Source: Artemisia argyi (lineage: Eukaryota; Streptophyta; Magnoliopsida; Asterales; Asteraceae). Taken from it: 64,000 nucleotides of DNA. Under the pieces are notes generated by a model. That model ran no database searches and was not told the origin of the DNA. It saw only the letters and a list, made by a program, of their open reading frames with translations. A program made the position numbers and the translations under genes. Shown one piece after another: positions 45,701-57,309 of the stretch (the stretch's first letter is position 1; each line of letters opens with the position of its first letter). The stretch spans positions 171,055,718 through 171,119,717 of the forward strand of contig CM060704.1 of the NCBI GenBank assembly GCA_030686995.1, read 5' to 3'.

Positions 45701-46915
45701 GGGAGCAGAAGAAGTTCGGAGTTACACCACTTAAGAAAGCCGTTGATCTCCAGAAGTTAAAGGAACTGGTATCATATGGGTAAGCTTACAATGCTAAAAG
45801 AAAGTATTTTGTTTATCTAAAATGTTAACGAGTAAGTAATGGTTTGATGTTACAAGGATTTTAGTTTTTTGCATATATAATTTTTTATATAAGCTGATAC
45901 GGTTCCTGATGTTGGCAGTTTTGAAAAAGAACTTGCTGCAGAGTCGCTTAGAAGAAATGAAAATGAAACTCAAAGAGCTCTAGATGACTTGACGAATCCA
46001 GAGACTAATTCTGATATTCAGGTAACGTTTCGGTTATAATTGTTTTTGTCACTTGAAATTCTTGAAAGAACGATAAAGATTCTCATAGACCTGAAAATTT
46101 TGTAGCTTTTCATTGAATCAAAAAAGAAGAAGAGATTACGTCAAGCTGCAAATGCTACTATTGAGAGACTCATAACCTTGGGATTTCCTAGAGATTCAGG
46201 TGACTCCAACCTCCATCTTTACCGTTTTATAATCTGCGTTAATCAGAACCAGATACGATAACAGCTGTAATAAAAACAAACACTGCACAAAAGTACAGTT
46301 CTTTGAAGCTGTAACAATATGATGATGTTCGAGTTCTTGGAATATTTTTCATGAAAGTAAAGTAAGTAGTAAAACTACCAAGACATTTTTGTAACAAAAA
46401 AGGACCGTCATAAAAGTCAACCAAATTAGAAGCAAATATTATAAACTGATTGTCACGGCTATGATGCATTAATCAGTTTCAAAGTATTAATCCAGTACCA
46501 AGTTAAGGGTGACTGCTTATTTGATCTTGTCTGTAATCTTTGTTTGTTACTTTTGGTAGTTGTGGCTGCTGTTCGTGCTTATGGAACAGAAGAACTGGCC
46601 TTAAACCATCTGCTCGAGCAAAATCAAACAAATGAGAACCAAGAGCTGACAGCCCCAGTAGCAGACAATGCCACAGCCCCAGTAGCGGACAATGTCGGGA
46701 GTTCAAGTGGCATAGGTGAAGGTTCATCAAGTGCTGCCAATGAAACCACCCAGAATGGAGACTTATCCGGGTTTGAGGAAATGGAGAGGGATGTGGAAAT
46801 GGAAAATGAACTTACTGAAGACTTGCAAAGTGAAGATACGTTTTCGGATTATGACATGGAACTTACAAGGGAAAATGAAGCCATCGACGAGTACTTGGCT
46901 CTCGTTTCGGTTTAG
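42716..46915 (+). CDS. NEDD8 ultimate buster 1-like protein (UBL plus three UBA domains), 559 aa
   Basis: Eleven exons join in frame with GT-AG borders: 42716-43035, 44393-44515, 44598-44694, 44826-44861, 44977-45164, 45249-45351, 45437-45618, 45702-45779, 45919-46021, 46106-46199, 46560-46915. Residues 1-95 form a ubiquitin-like domain (KIAGAWSGILEADLNEW, INLICAGKVLKDD). The middle is helical (NVPILQIDMVWCYFMLKD, RLELLEGIVAYHSG). Three UBA domains follow: about 291-335 (LSMLMGMGYGEKAAKRAL), 362-405 (LVSYGFEKELAAESLRRNE) and 426-465 (IERLITLGFPRDSVV). The C-terminus is acidic. Family knowledge: NUB1 proteins bind NEDD8/ubiquitin-like modifiers and deliver conjugates to the proteasome; plants have a single-copy type of this length. 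Start chosen at the first in-frame ATG. No defect was found. Intron 1 (about 1.36 kb) contains tandem duplications. Confidence 0.93.
43085..43560 (+). repeat. Tandem duplication in NUB1-like intron 1
   Basis: A unit of about 234 bp (starting GGGTTGATCATGTTTTTATG at 43083 and 43318) occurs twice. Fragments of it recur near 43580, 43620 and 43825 (GGGGTGTTTGG...ATTATGTTT). Confidence 0.8.
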
Positions 46916-47855
46916 TTATTGAGTAGATGTTATGCATGCACATAATGCTTTCTCTGTACATGGGGTTTCGTAGTTTTAGTTCTGATTGACGAAGGATGAT
47001 GCAACTATGTTACTCTAATGGATGTTTTTAATGTCTTCATTTTGCTAGTATGATTGGGTTCAGTTCAGTTTAGCCGCTTATTGGGTGTATAAAGGCTTGG
47101 ATCAGGTCTGTTTATAGGTAAGCCAAAAGCAGAATTGGTTCTGAACTTTTCTAAGACGAAGGAAATTGCTAGTCATCAGACGGAAATTGACTATTTGAAT
47201 CTCGTATGTGAAATATTTCAAGAATAACGCCACAAAGCTGTCTATTTAAGCTTATGCACGACGCTTATTAGTTCTTCAACTATAACGACGTGGCTCCTTC
47301 TGTGAAGATGTTACGAATAACTTTGCGGACTATTTCTTACAGATTGTAGACTGCTTGGTTTGTTTACTAAATTTGGTTCGAAGAGTTCATACACAAAAAA
47401 AGTTCCTATCATGAAAATGCAAACCAAACTAAGATTGTTAAGAACTCAGAACGAGATTAAGTCTACAAATTCTTTTCTTTTGTGACATTCGTGACTCGAC
47501 TAACATCCTCAGATGGTTACAAATGAAGAAATGAATGAAAGAGAATAGAAAAAAAAGGCTATAGTGGATACTGGATACACATATGTTAGTTATTGTGCGA
47601 TTAAGAGGATGAATTCGATACAAGTTATAATTGCTTGAGTTTCTGAGTTTCTTAAGAGTATTGCGTGTCAAGCATTATTGTCGACGTGGAGAACCATCCG
47701 CACTGATTTCAAGTCTCTTTAAAATGGGATCAAGTCTCTTAGTATATTCTGTGTCGAGCATTATTACCCGGGCGTGGTGAACCGCCCATACCGAGGTTTG
47801 AGTTATGACATCACACCTGGTGTTATAATTTTGGTCAGTAACAAAACTTGAACCA
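46916..47855. other. 3' region of the NUB1-like gene and intergenic DNA
   Basis: Probable 3' UTR to about 47050. Near 47660 and 47755 a phrase GTGTCRAGCATTATT with flanking text repeats at about 100-bp spacing. Otherwise nothing recognised. Confidence 0.45.
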
Positions 47856-48246
47856 TTTTACATTAGAGGTGAGTTATTTTACATACTAACTTTTTGTTAC
47901 AAACTGAGGGACAAATCCCCACCATCCATCTAGTTTGATTTAATGGTGGGGATTAACCTAAGATTTAATAGACAACCTAAGTCCATGTTTTTTTATTGTC
48001 TTTTTGTTTTCTTTTTATTCACTTTTATTTTTTTCTTTTGTCTTTTTTTTCCCTTTCTATTTACGTTTTTTTTTCATCCATTTTCTTTTGTTGCATTTTT
48101 TCCTTCTTTTTGTCTTTTTTTTCTATTATTTTAAAAAAAAATTCACGTTGTTTTTTTTTTCATGCCTTTTTTTTGTCCTTTTTTTTTTTTTTTTTTTTTA
48201 AATTTCACTTTTTTTTTCTTTCTTTTAAAAGAAAATACATTTTTTT

Positions 48247-48915
48247 TTTGTTTTTTTTTAACGTTTTTTTTCGTTTTTCATACATATTCGTCGTTTTTTT
48301 ACGTTTTCGTCAGTTTTCTTACGTTTTCGTTCGTTTTCACACATTTTCGTCCGTTTTCATACGTTTTCGTCTATTTTCTTACGTTTTCGCTCGTTTTCGT
48401 CTGTTTTCTTACGTTTTCACCCGTTTTCACACGTTTCGTCCATTTTAATACGTTTTCGTCTAGTTTTATACGTTTTCGCCCGTTTTCTTACGTTTTCATC
48501 TGTTTTTGAATTTTTTTCATACGTTTCCGTCTGTTTTCTTACGTTTTCGCCCGTTTTCATATATATATTCGCCCGTTTTCTTACGTTTCATCTGTTTTTG
48601 AATTTTTTTCATACGTTTTCGCTCGTTTTCATACGTTTTCGTCCATTTTCTTACGTTTCTGTCCATTTTCATACGTTTTCGTCCGTTTTCATATGTTTTC
48701 ATCCGTTTTCATACGTTTTCGTCCGTTTTTATACGTTTTCGTCATTTTTTTATACGTTTTCATATGGTTTCATCTGTTTTCATTTATTTTTGTCCGTTTT
48801 CTTACGTTTTCGTTCGCTTTCATACATTTTCGTCCGTTTCCATACGTTTTCGTCCGTTTTCATTCATTTTCGTTCGTTTTTAAATGTTTTTAGACGTTTT
48901 CATACCTTTCTGAAT
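48247..48915 (+). repeat. Left minisatellite arm, about 10-bp CGTTTTCRTM units
   Basis: Dozens of units of the type CGTTTTCGTC / CGTTTTCATA in near-alternating order (about 20 bp per pair). Confidence 0.9.
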
Positions 48916-49900
48916 ATCACAAATGATATACTGTGATTATCAGAATATCACTTGTGATATTCAGAATATCGTGAGTGATATTGAATATCACTTGCGATAT
49001 TCTGAACATCACAAGTGATTTTTAACATTCTGTAAACATGAAAATCACAAGTGATATTCAGAATATCGCAAATGATATTCAGAATATTGCAAGTGATATC
49101 TGAATATCGCAAGTGATATTCTGAATATCACAAGTGATTTTCAACAAATGTTTTGTGACATGAAAATCGCAAGTGATATTCTGAATATCAAAAGTGATAT
49201 TCTGAATATCACTCTGAATATCACAAGTGATATTCTGAAAATCACAAGTGATTTTCAACAATTTTTCTGTAAGATGAAAATCACAAGTGATATTCAGAAT
49301 ATTACAAGTGATTTCACGTTTTTTTTAATTCACGTTTTTTTAAAAGTGATATTCTTAATATCACAAGTGATATTCAAAAAATCACAAGTGATATTCAAAA
49401 AACACAAGTGATATTCAGAATATTACAAGTGATTTCACGCTTTTTTTAATTCACGTTTTTTCAAAAGTGATATTTTGAATATCACTCTGAATATCACAAG
49501 TGATATTCTGAATATCACAAGTGATTTTCAACAATTGTTCTGTAACATGAAATTAACAAGTGATATTCAGAAAATCACAAGTGATATTCTAAATATTACA
49601 AGTGATATTCCGAATATCACAAGTGATTTTCAACTAATATTTTGTAACATGAAAATCACAAATGAGATTCTAAATATCACACGTGATTTTCAACTAACGT
49701 TTTGTAACATGAATATCACTTGTAATTTTCAGAAAATCACAATTGATATTCTGAATATCACAAGTGATATTCCGAATATCACAAGTGATGTTCAACTAAT
49801 GTTTTGTAACATGAAAATCACAAGTGATATTCTAAATACCAAAAGTGATATTCAGAAAATTACAAGTGTTATTCAGAATATTATAAGTGATTTTCACATT
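48905..49900. repeat. Palindromic satellite, ATATCACAAGTGATAT units (left block)
   Basis: Some three dozen copies of ATCACAAGTGAT or close variants. Each is an inverted repeat with a 2-base centre, separated by TCTGA/TCAGA spacers. A higher-order unit adds TTTTCAACAAATGTTTTGTAA and recurs about every 100-190 bp. Confidence 0.9.
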
Positions 49901-50012
49901 TTTTTAATTCACGTTTTTTTTCACTTTCTTACGTTTTCTTCTGTTTTTGTTCGTTTTCATACGTTTTCTTTCGTTTTTATATAAAAATGTACAAAAATGA
50001 ACGAAAAAAAGT

Positions 50013-50270
50013 TGATTTGATGTTTAGGTGTTTGTTAAGATGTGATAGCGTCGTGTAATGTTGCGACGATAAAATGTATTATTGATCTTATATATAAGAA
50101 AACTGCTACTTGGATGAAATATAAAACTATAGAAGTTATGAGGTAAATTAACTCTCCTCCGATTTTAAAGTTATTTCACTATACAAATAATCCCACATCA
50201 GTTAAAGTTAACAATCTCATTACATTTGATGACGCTATCACATCTTAACAAACACCTAAACAACAAATCA
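50013..50270. repeat. Inner inverted repeat near the centre of the foldback element
   Basis: 40-bp termini, TGATTTGATGTTTAGGTG at the left and its complement (with TTGTTG variant) at the right, around a 178-bp unique centre. No target duplication was seen, so it may be the element's own loop rather than a separate MITE. Confidence 0.65.
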
Positions 50271-50344
50271 GGCCACTAACTAACTCAAACTAAACAAACC
50301 ACGATACTAAAACTATTCTGAACAAGTAATACTAAAACACCATT

Positions 50345-50705
50345 GTGTGTTTGAATATCACAAGTGATTTTCAACAAATGTTTTGTAGCATGAAAATCAC
50401 AAGTGATATATTCTGAATATCACAAGTGATATTCTGAATATCACAAGTGATTTTCAACAAATGTTTTGTAACATGAAAATCGCAAGTGATATTCTGAATA
50501 TCACAAGTGATATTCTGAATATCATAAGTGATATTCAGAATATCACAAGTGATTTTACATTTTTTTTAATTTACGTTTTTTTCACTTTCTAACGTTTTTG
50601 TCCGTATTCATACGTTTCTGAATACCACAATTGATATTCTTAATATCACAAGTGATATTATGTCACATTCTAAATATCACTTGAGATATTAAGAATGTCA
50701 ATTGT
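50345..50705. repeat. Palindromic satellite, right block
   Basis: The same ATATCACAAGTGATAT and TTTTGTAACATGAAAATC units as in the left block, but shorter (about 360 bp against 1 kb), so the two arms are unequal here. Confidence 0.85.
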
Positions 50706-51530
50706 GATATTTAGAAACACATGAAAACATACGAAAACAAATGAATACGTATGAAAGTGTAAAAACACGTTTGAAAACGGATGAAAACGTATAAAAAAAT
50801 GGACGAAAATGAAAGTAAACACACGAAAATGGAGAAAAACGTATGAAAACGAACGAAACCAATGAAAACGTGTAAAAACTGCCGAAAATGTATTAAAACA
50901 GATGAAAACGTCTAAAAACAGACAACAATGTATAAAAACGAAAGAAAACGGACAAAAACATTAACATATGAAAACAAACAAAAACAGACGAAATCGTATG
51001 AAAACAGACGAAAACATATAAAAACTAACGAAAACAGACAAAAACGTCTGAAAACAGACGAAAACGTAAAAAAATGGATGAATACGTATAAAAACAGATG
51101 GAGAAGTATGAAAACGAACAAAAACGTCTAAAACGTATGAAAATGGACGAAAACGTATGAAAACGCACGAAAACGGACAAAAACGTAAGAAAACAGATGA
51201 AAGCAGACGAAAACGTCTGAAAATAGACGAAAACGGACAAAAATGTCTGAAAACGTATAAAACTGCCGAAAACCGACAAAAACGTCTGAAAAGGGACAAG
51301 AATGTATAAAACGGACGAAAACGGACAAAAACGTTTTAAAACGGACGAAAACTTATAAAAATTGACGAAAACGTATGAAAACGGACGAAAACGTATAAAA
51401 TTGGATGAACATCTGAAAGCAGATGAAAACGTCTAAAAATTAACGAAAACTTAAAAAAAAATAGACGAAAACATATAAAAATGGATGAAAACGAATGAAA
51501 ACAGACAAAAACGTAAGAAAATGAAAAAAA
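50705..51530 (-). repeat. Right minisatellite arm (complement of the left arm)
   Basis: GAAAACGTATGAAAACGGAC-type units, the reverse complement of the 48247-48915 array, with more sequence divergence and more units. Confidence 0.9.
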
Positions 51531-52166
51531 AATATGAATTTTAAAAAAATATGAATTTAAAAAAAAACGTGATTTTTTTTAAAAGTAAAAAAAATGAATA
51601 AAAAACGTTCATTAAAAAAAGCAAAACAAGAGCTAGAAAAGAAAAGAAAAAGAAAAAAAAAGCGCTTGAAAAAAAAAGAAAAAAAAAAGCTTGAAAAAAA
51701 AAGTGAACAAAAAAGGAAGAAAAAAAAGAGAAAAAGTAAAAGCGTAAACATAAATGATAAGGAGAAAAAAATGGGAAAAAAGAAAAAAGAAAAGAAAAAT
51801 ACAATGAATAAATAAGAATGATAAAAGGACAAGAAAAAAACATGGACTTAGGTTCCATTTTTAAATCTTAGGTTAATCCCCACCATTAGATCAAATTAGA
51901 TGGATGGTGGGGATTGATCCCTCAGTTTGTAGAAAAAAACTTGTTCACAAAAAAACTTTTCTCTTTTACATTAAGGATAGATTTGGGCCATGACCCTCAC
52001 TAATCGAGTTAGTTCCGTCTATGGTTGTGTTTCTCCTAGATGATCCAAATCATAATGTGTGTTAGTATGTGTTAAAGTGTATTGTAGTATGCTAGTAAAG
52101 TAAGTTCATGTGTGATTATGACCACACCTAATGTTTTGTGGTAATTTAATGCTCCCTTATTAAAAA

Positions 52167-52516
52167 TCTTTTATATAATAAAACAAAACCTCAAGTGGGA
52201 CTTTTTCATTCTAAAAAAATTAAACCATACTTTATTTAGTAATAATATTATTTAAAAAAAATATTATTTTCTTATTAGGTAACATTTTATATTTATCCAT
52301 AACACAAGTAGAAGATAAATACAAAAAATATAAATAAGATTCAATTAACAATAAGATTAAAATTTTTAAATAATTATCTTTAATAATAAAAAATTATAAT
52401 TAAAAATCATAAATCAAACAAAACAAAGATTAAATTATTTGTTTTTTAATAAATAACAATATATGATTCAAAAAAATAAAAAAAAAAACCCGCGCGTGCG
52501 CGGGCATTATAACTAG
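52167..52516 (+). mobile_element. Short Helitron, 350 bp
   Basis: TCTTTTATATAATAAAAC start after A; hairpin CCCGCGCGTGCGCGGG, CATTATAA, CTAG, then T. The internal GGTAACATTTTATATT is uninterrupted, giving the empty site for the nested copy at 25.7 kb. Confidence 0.88.
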
Positions 52517-52739
52517 TAGTTGTGTTACAAAATCATAAATTTTACTCTAACTAAAACTAATGTTTTTATAAATTTTGTAATAATAATTTTAAGTAGAGAT
52601 AATATAATAATTTCGTCAAAATTTCTTATAATGGACAACTAAATGTGATTGATAACCCAAATTAAGAATACGAACAAATAATTTCAAAAAAAAAAAACCT
52701 TGTTTTCCTATGTCATTTCAAACCTAGAATACAAACATT

Positions 52740-53010
52740 ATACACTTTATCCGTCTCAAATTATTAGTCCATGTCTTTTTTTTCAAAATGTCTCAATTTA
52801 ATTGTTCACTACTAAAAATAGATAAGAAAGTATCCTTGCTTGAAGGTATTATTACAAACTTTAAAGAAGAAATTAATTAGTTAATGATAAAACTGTTATT
52901 ATGGTAAAAAAAAAAGAAAAAAAAGAAAACAGTAATAATTTTATTTATTTTTTATTTTTTTATTTTTTTGTCGAGAGATAATTATTTTGAAAAGCAGAGA
53001 GTACTTAGGC
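52740..53010. mobile_element. Possible degenerate Stowaway-like element
   Basis: TTATCCGTCTCAAATTATTAGTCC at the left resembles a Stowaway terminus, and the right end (AATTATTTTGAAAAGCAGAGAG) is loosely complementary. No clear TA duplication. Confidence 0.35.
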
Positions 53011-53394
53011 TACCCGTCATGCAACTCAACTTAAGACCATGGACACTACTTTTACATCAGCTTTCTTTCTCTACAATAACTTCATAACCAACTTAGTATA
53101 GTGAGGAGGTCGAATACACCACAAAAATATATTCCACAAAATATCAATTAAATAAAACACGAAAACATACAAACATCTCACACGACTCGATCTTATTTAC
53201 GACTGAGTTCTATTTTTTCTTGGCCTAGGACGCGTTTAACACAGGATGAGAGTAATGGAAAAGATGCGTCTTATTTGGAGGTCGACCACAAGGACGACCA
53301 TGCATCGCGGCCCGCCTTAATACTTGGTTTGAAATAGACATGACATAACTTTTTTTGAATTTCACCTCGAATAAAGTGCAAGCCTTTAATCACA

Positions 53395-53738
53395 TCTTTT
53401 ATTTATATAATACAATAAAACCTCTAGTGGGGACTTTTTCATTTCAAAAAAATCAAATCATACTTTATTTAGTAATAATTTTATTTAAAAAAAAAATCTT
53501 ATTAGGTAACATTTTATATTTATCCATAATATAATTAGAAGATAAATACAAAAAATATAAATAAGATATAATTAACAATAGAATTAAAATTTTTAAATAA
53601 TTATCTTTAATAATAAAAAACTATAATTAAACATCATAAATCAAACAAAACAAAGATTAAATTATTTTTTTAATAAATAAAAATATATGATTCAAAAAAT
53701 TTAAAAAAAACCCGCGCGTGCGCGGGCATTATGACTAG
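53395..53738 (+). mobile_element. Short Helitron, 344 bp
   Basis: Same family as 52167-52516: TCTTTTATTTATATAATA start after A, hairpin CCCGCGCGTGCGCGGG, CTAG then T. It lies about 250 bp upstream of the acidic-protein start codon. Confidence 0.86.
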
Positions 53739-53871
53739 TTTCATTTAAAATTTTTCAAACAATAAAATCCAAAAAATCAAAACAAAACAAATCAACACGT
53801 GACTTAAAAACTCACAAACTTACCATTTTCCACCCCAAACTTATCCACATTTCACAAATCACACCCTCACA

Positions 53872-53924
53872 AAACCCTAAAACACTTATTCACCCAAACA
53901 AACCAAAACCCTTTGAAACCCTAG
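53872..53924 (+). promoter_or_regulatory. Two telo-box-like motifs
   Basis: AAACCCTAA at 53872-53880 and AAACCCTAG at 53916-53924, upstream of the ATG at 53990. Telo-boxes (AAACCCTAA) are common in promoters and leaders of plant growth- and ribosome-related genes. Confidence 0.45.
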
Positions 53925-53989
53925 TTACAAAATCCTTAAATTCTCTCAATTTCACACACTAAAAAGTGTAAAGTTTTGTGCTTTTTGTC

Positions 53990-55706
53990 ATGGAAGTGAT
54001 GAGCTCTGTTCTGGTGGAGAAAAAAATGAGTTCTTTTGGTGGAATGATGGTTTTTGAGGCTGCTAAGGTTTCAATTGCTTGTGTTGTTATGATGGTATGA
54101 AAAAGATTGAATCTTTATGAGTTTTTTTGTGTTTTGGTTAATGGGTATGTGTTAAAATTGCTTAATTGTTGGTTTAATTGGTTTTACATGTTTTTTTGTC
54201 ATTATGGTATGAAAAAGATTGAATCTTTTGTTTGATTTGCTGTTTATTCTTATTTTTATATGTAATTAGGGTTTAGATTTTAGGGTATAGTGTCTTATTT
54301 TTGTCTTTTTAAGTGCTTAATTTGTTAACTATTGTGGATTTGTGTCTGTAACAGATTTGGTTTTAGATGTTATTCTGTTTGCAATTATACGGCTAGGGTT
54401 TGCTTCAATTTAACTTGCTGATGTATGCAACAGTTTTTGTTTTTCGGCTAGTTGGTTCTTTCTTGTTTTTGGATTTTCTTATTATTTGGAAGTTAGAAGA
54501 CTCAGCTTTTTAGACCATTATTGACTTATGCTCATTGCTGTAGTTTGTAAAAATGAGTTGTTGGTGGATATGTGAATTCAAAACAATCCAATGCTGTTGC
54601 ACGTTCATAATTGCTCGTTTTTACAAGTTGTAGTGCCAAGTTTTTAGGCTGCTTGGGTTTTCCCTTTTTTAAGTTTCTGCAAATTTTACCTTCAACCATG
54701 ATTGACCATTGATGTTTTGTACTAATCTTATTGCAAATTAACCTTTCTTAATTGCGTTAAACTATCGATCTTCTGAGGTATGTTTTCTTGTGTTTTCACA
54801 AGATTGATGGTTTGTTTGCAATAAAAAGTCAAGTTCCAGTTTTAAAAAGTCCAAAACTCTTTAATTTTGATGGTTCATAGTGTTGGAAAAACTTTGGTTT
54901 CTCAAGTCTTATATGAGGAAAAGCTAATCTTTTGAATCGAGTAATCTTATTTTGTCAATCTGTGGCTTTCAGTGGAATCAACATCAAGCTCGAATATTCA
55001 TTGTTCCATCTTACTCTTCTCTAGCTTTGACCATCACTGGATTTGTTCTACCATTCTACCTATCTGTTTTCAGTTTATAGTTTTGATCATTTTTATTACC
55101 AACTATCACAGATTTCTTTCGTGTTTCATGTTTGCCTGTTTCATATATGCGCACGTTTTTCCATTGAATATATCTAACCTAAATCTGTCTAAAATTCACG
55201 AGTTTTCACTTGCAGACGGGATTTCTTCTTCGGGACGCACAAACTTTGCAAAATTTGATAGCAAATGATCAGAGGTAATGTTCAGTTACCAAACAGTTCT
55301 AAATGTTCTTTTTGGGTTTAAATCAGAAACTTCAATAGAGTTTGACATATGCAGGTTTCCATTTTCCGAGCTTCACAAAAAGGACACAACTGAACCTGAA
55401 GCCAAAGATGGCAGTGACACAGAGGATGATGACGACGAGGATGACAATGACGCAGAGGAGCCAGAAGATGATGCTGGAGATGAAGATTTCTCTGGTGATG
55501 AAAAGGATGAAGAAGACGATGATGATGAAGGAGACGCTGAGGATCCTGCGGCAAATGGCAATCAAGGTAGTGATGACGAGGACGATAATGATGATGATGA
55601 CGATGACGAGGACAATGACGATGATGATGATGATGATGAGGAAGAAGAAGACGCGGATGAAGATGACGATGAGGAAGACCAACCACCGGCTAAGAAGAGA
55701 AAGTGA
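53990..55706 (+). CDS. Highly acidic nuclear-type protein, 171 aa, three exons
   Basis: Exons 53990-54094, 55216-55274 and 55355-55706 join in frame (phases 0 and 2) with GT-AG introns of 1,121 and 80 bp. The protein has a Met-rich N-terminus (MEVMSSVLVEKKMSSFGGMM), a conserved-looking short segment TGFLLRDAQTLQNLIANDQR, PFSELHKKD, then about 100 residues that are overwhelmingly Asp/Glu, and ends PPAKKRK, a classical basic nuclear localisation signal. Such proteins are annotated in plants only by analogy (nucleoplasmin- or spermine-binding-like). I infer a nuclear histone- or basic-protein-binding role from composition only. The acidic run is encoded by GAT/GAC/GAG repeats prone to length change. 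Confidence 0.85.
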
Positions 55707-56457
55707 AAAAAATTTGTCTTTAACAGGGACTCAGGGAGATCTTCCTTGAATGTTCAATTATCAGGTATGTAGTAGAGAGGTATAACATTTTAGTTTCGTT
55801 TGTGTCTTGGGCTCTTGGCGATTGTAGGATTTTGAATTATTCAAACCCTTGTTTGCAATGATTATCATGTTTTTTTTTTTAATCCTTTGATGAAAGCTCC
55901 TAGACGGGGTTTGTGTTTTATAGCTTATTGATTTTTTCTTGAACTCGTGTTTGAATTGGAAATTGCAGTCCATACGTCAATTGGTCAGAGGCGTTACGTA
56001 CCAAATACACACTTGCTTTTGCTTATTTTTTTTTGGGTGCAACAAATTGATCTATATATAGCAAGTTTTGACAAATTTTTGTATTTTCTTTTGTTTCTGT
56101 GTCAATTCATTTTAGCGACTTATTGGGATTGGTTTTCTTTGATTTAACTGACCTCACTTTAGCTCTAGACTGATTTGGTCAAACAAAAAGGTTGCGAGTT
56201 CAAGTCCATTTGGGGATGGTGTATTTGTATTGTAGCTAAAGGTAGATCAGAAAATGCCATTGTCCTATGGCTGCACTAAACTTTGAACTGGACTAAACGA
56301 AGACAAAGTGAAGTCGAAGAGCAAAGTTTAGTCTGGGATATAGTGAGACTGTAATGCTCTGTCTTTTAAAAAAAATAAACTCATTTTTTTTTACGATCAT
56401 ATATTCATCCCATTTTTACAAATCATCTGCAGCAGTCCACATGTTACTACATGTTTT

Positions 56458-56501
<44 letters not shown>

Positions 56502-56734
56502 CTTTTTGACCCAAGTAGACTAACATTAACAAATGTAAAAATGTTTGACTTGTCTCCCCCATGGTTCCCAGATAACATACATAATACCATAATACCATTC
56601 ATGATAAATTATGAAACAGATATCTCAGATAACATACATTGGTGAAACATGATAATACTCCTTATCGAGAAGGTTTAGTTTTACGCATAAAGTATCGGTA
56701 CGTAATTATCTACGTAGTATGATTCTACACTACT

Positions 56735-56784
<50 letters not shown>

Positions 56785-56978
56785 ACTTTTAAGCTAGTGT
56801 TGCAAAAAAAGTCTACAAGGCAAATTAATCGCCGTCTAAGTGCTAATCGGCCACTAACCTTTTCGATTTCTGTAAATCGGTCAAATAGATATTGTCAATG
56901 ACGGTCAACAGTGGTCATAATTGCCAGAAACCTACAAATCTTGCCAGAAATATCCAAAATTCACTGTAAACTTGTTTT
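55707..56978. other. 3' region and intergenic DNA with long poly(T) runs
   Basis: T-runs at 56461-56496 and about 56739-56777 may be minus-strand retroposon tails. Near 56190 a B-box-like GCGAGTTCAAGTCC suggests an undefined SINE relic. No further coding sequence recognised. Confidence 0.4.
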
Positions 56979-57001
56979 AATCACTTATAGCCGATGTTTA
57001 T

Positions 57002-57060
57002 TTCTTGTCTACCTGCTTTATAAAAATCCGCCGTTCAAAAAAAAAAAAAAAAAAAAAAAA
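57002..57060 (+). mobile_element. 5'-truncated retroposon ending CCGCCGTTC plus poly(A)
   Basis: A 35-bp body ends CCGCCGTTC followed by about 24 A. A 23-bp target duplication (56979-57001 and 57061-57083; starts AATCACTTATAG) has one mismatch. Same 3' end as the insertion at 20950-21027. Confidence 0.75.
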
Positions 57061-57309
57061 AATCACTTATAGTCGATGTTTATATCTATTACAACTTGTT
57101 TTTCAAGAAGAATCTTGCCGGAAATACCTAAAACTTGCTGGAAATACCTAAAACTTGTCGGAAATGCTAATCCGACTAATCACCGATTAATCCCGCCTAA
57201 ACCAGTTAAAGCTACATATGGATTGACCGACCGACTACCGATTAGCGATTTTTGCAACCTTAATTTTAACTAAGTGATACGTTAGTAACTCCATATTTAA
57301 TAATTTCAA

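Larger units (their letters stand above)
47866..51963. mobile_element. Foldback (MULE-like) element built of inverted minisatellite arms, 4,098 bp
   Basis: The outer ends are inverted: ACAAACTGAGGGA and CCCCACCATCCATCTA text at 47895-47985 is mirrored at 51850-51932, through to CTAAGTCCATGTTTTTT. The outermost bases are GAG...CTC, flanked by a perfect 10-bp duplication TTTTACATTA (47856-47865 and 51964-51973), in the size range of Mutator-like elements. Each arm continues with a T-rich (left) or A-rich (right) tract and a CGTTTTCGTC minisatellite, so left and right arms are complementary over about 1 kb. The middle is palindromic satellite. No transposase frame is present: it must be non-autonomous. 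Apparent long Phe/Ser/Val-rich open frames are translated minisatellite. Confidence 0.82.

Noticed and set aside
48905..49900. CRISPR-like look of the regularly spaced palindromic repeats
   Set aside because: Spacers are near-identical short phrases, units vary, and the context is a eukaryotic transposon; not a CRISPR array.
47943..51328. Many Phe/Ser/Val-rich or Lys/Asn-rich open frames
   Set aside because: Translations of the foldback element's minisatellite and T/A-rich arms; stop codons are absent only because of the repeat unit.
55318..55686. His-rich antisense frame opposite the Asp/Glu-rich exon
   Set aside because: Pure complement of GAT/GAC codons with no independent evidence.
56190..56290. 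B-box-like GCGAGTTCAAGTCC as a possible tRNA gene or SINE
   Set aside because: No matching A box, cloverleaf or target duplication could be found; noted only as an undefined relic.
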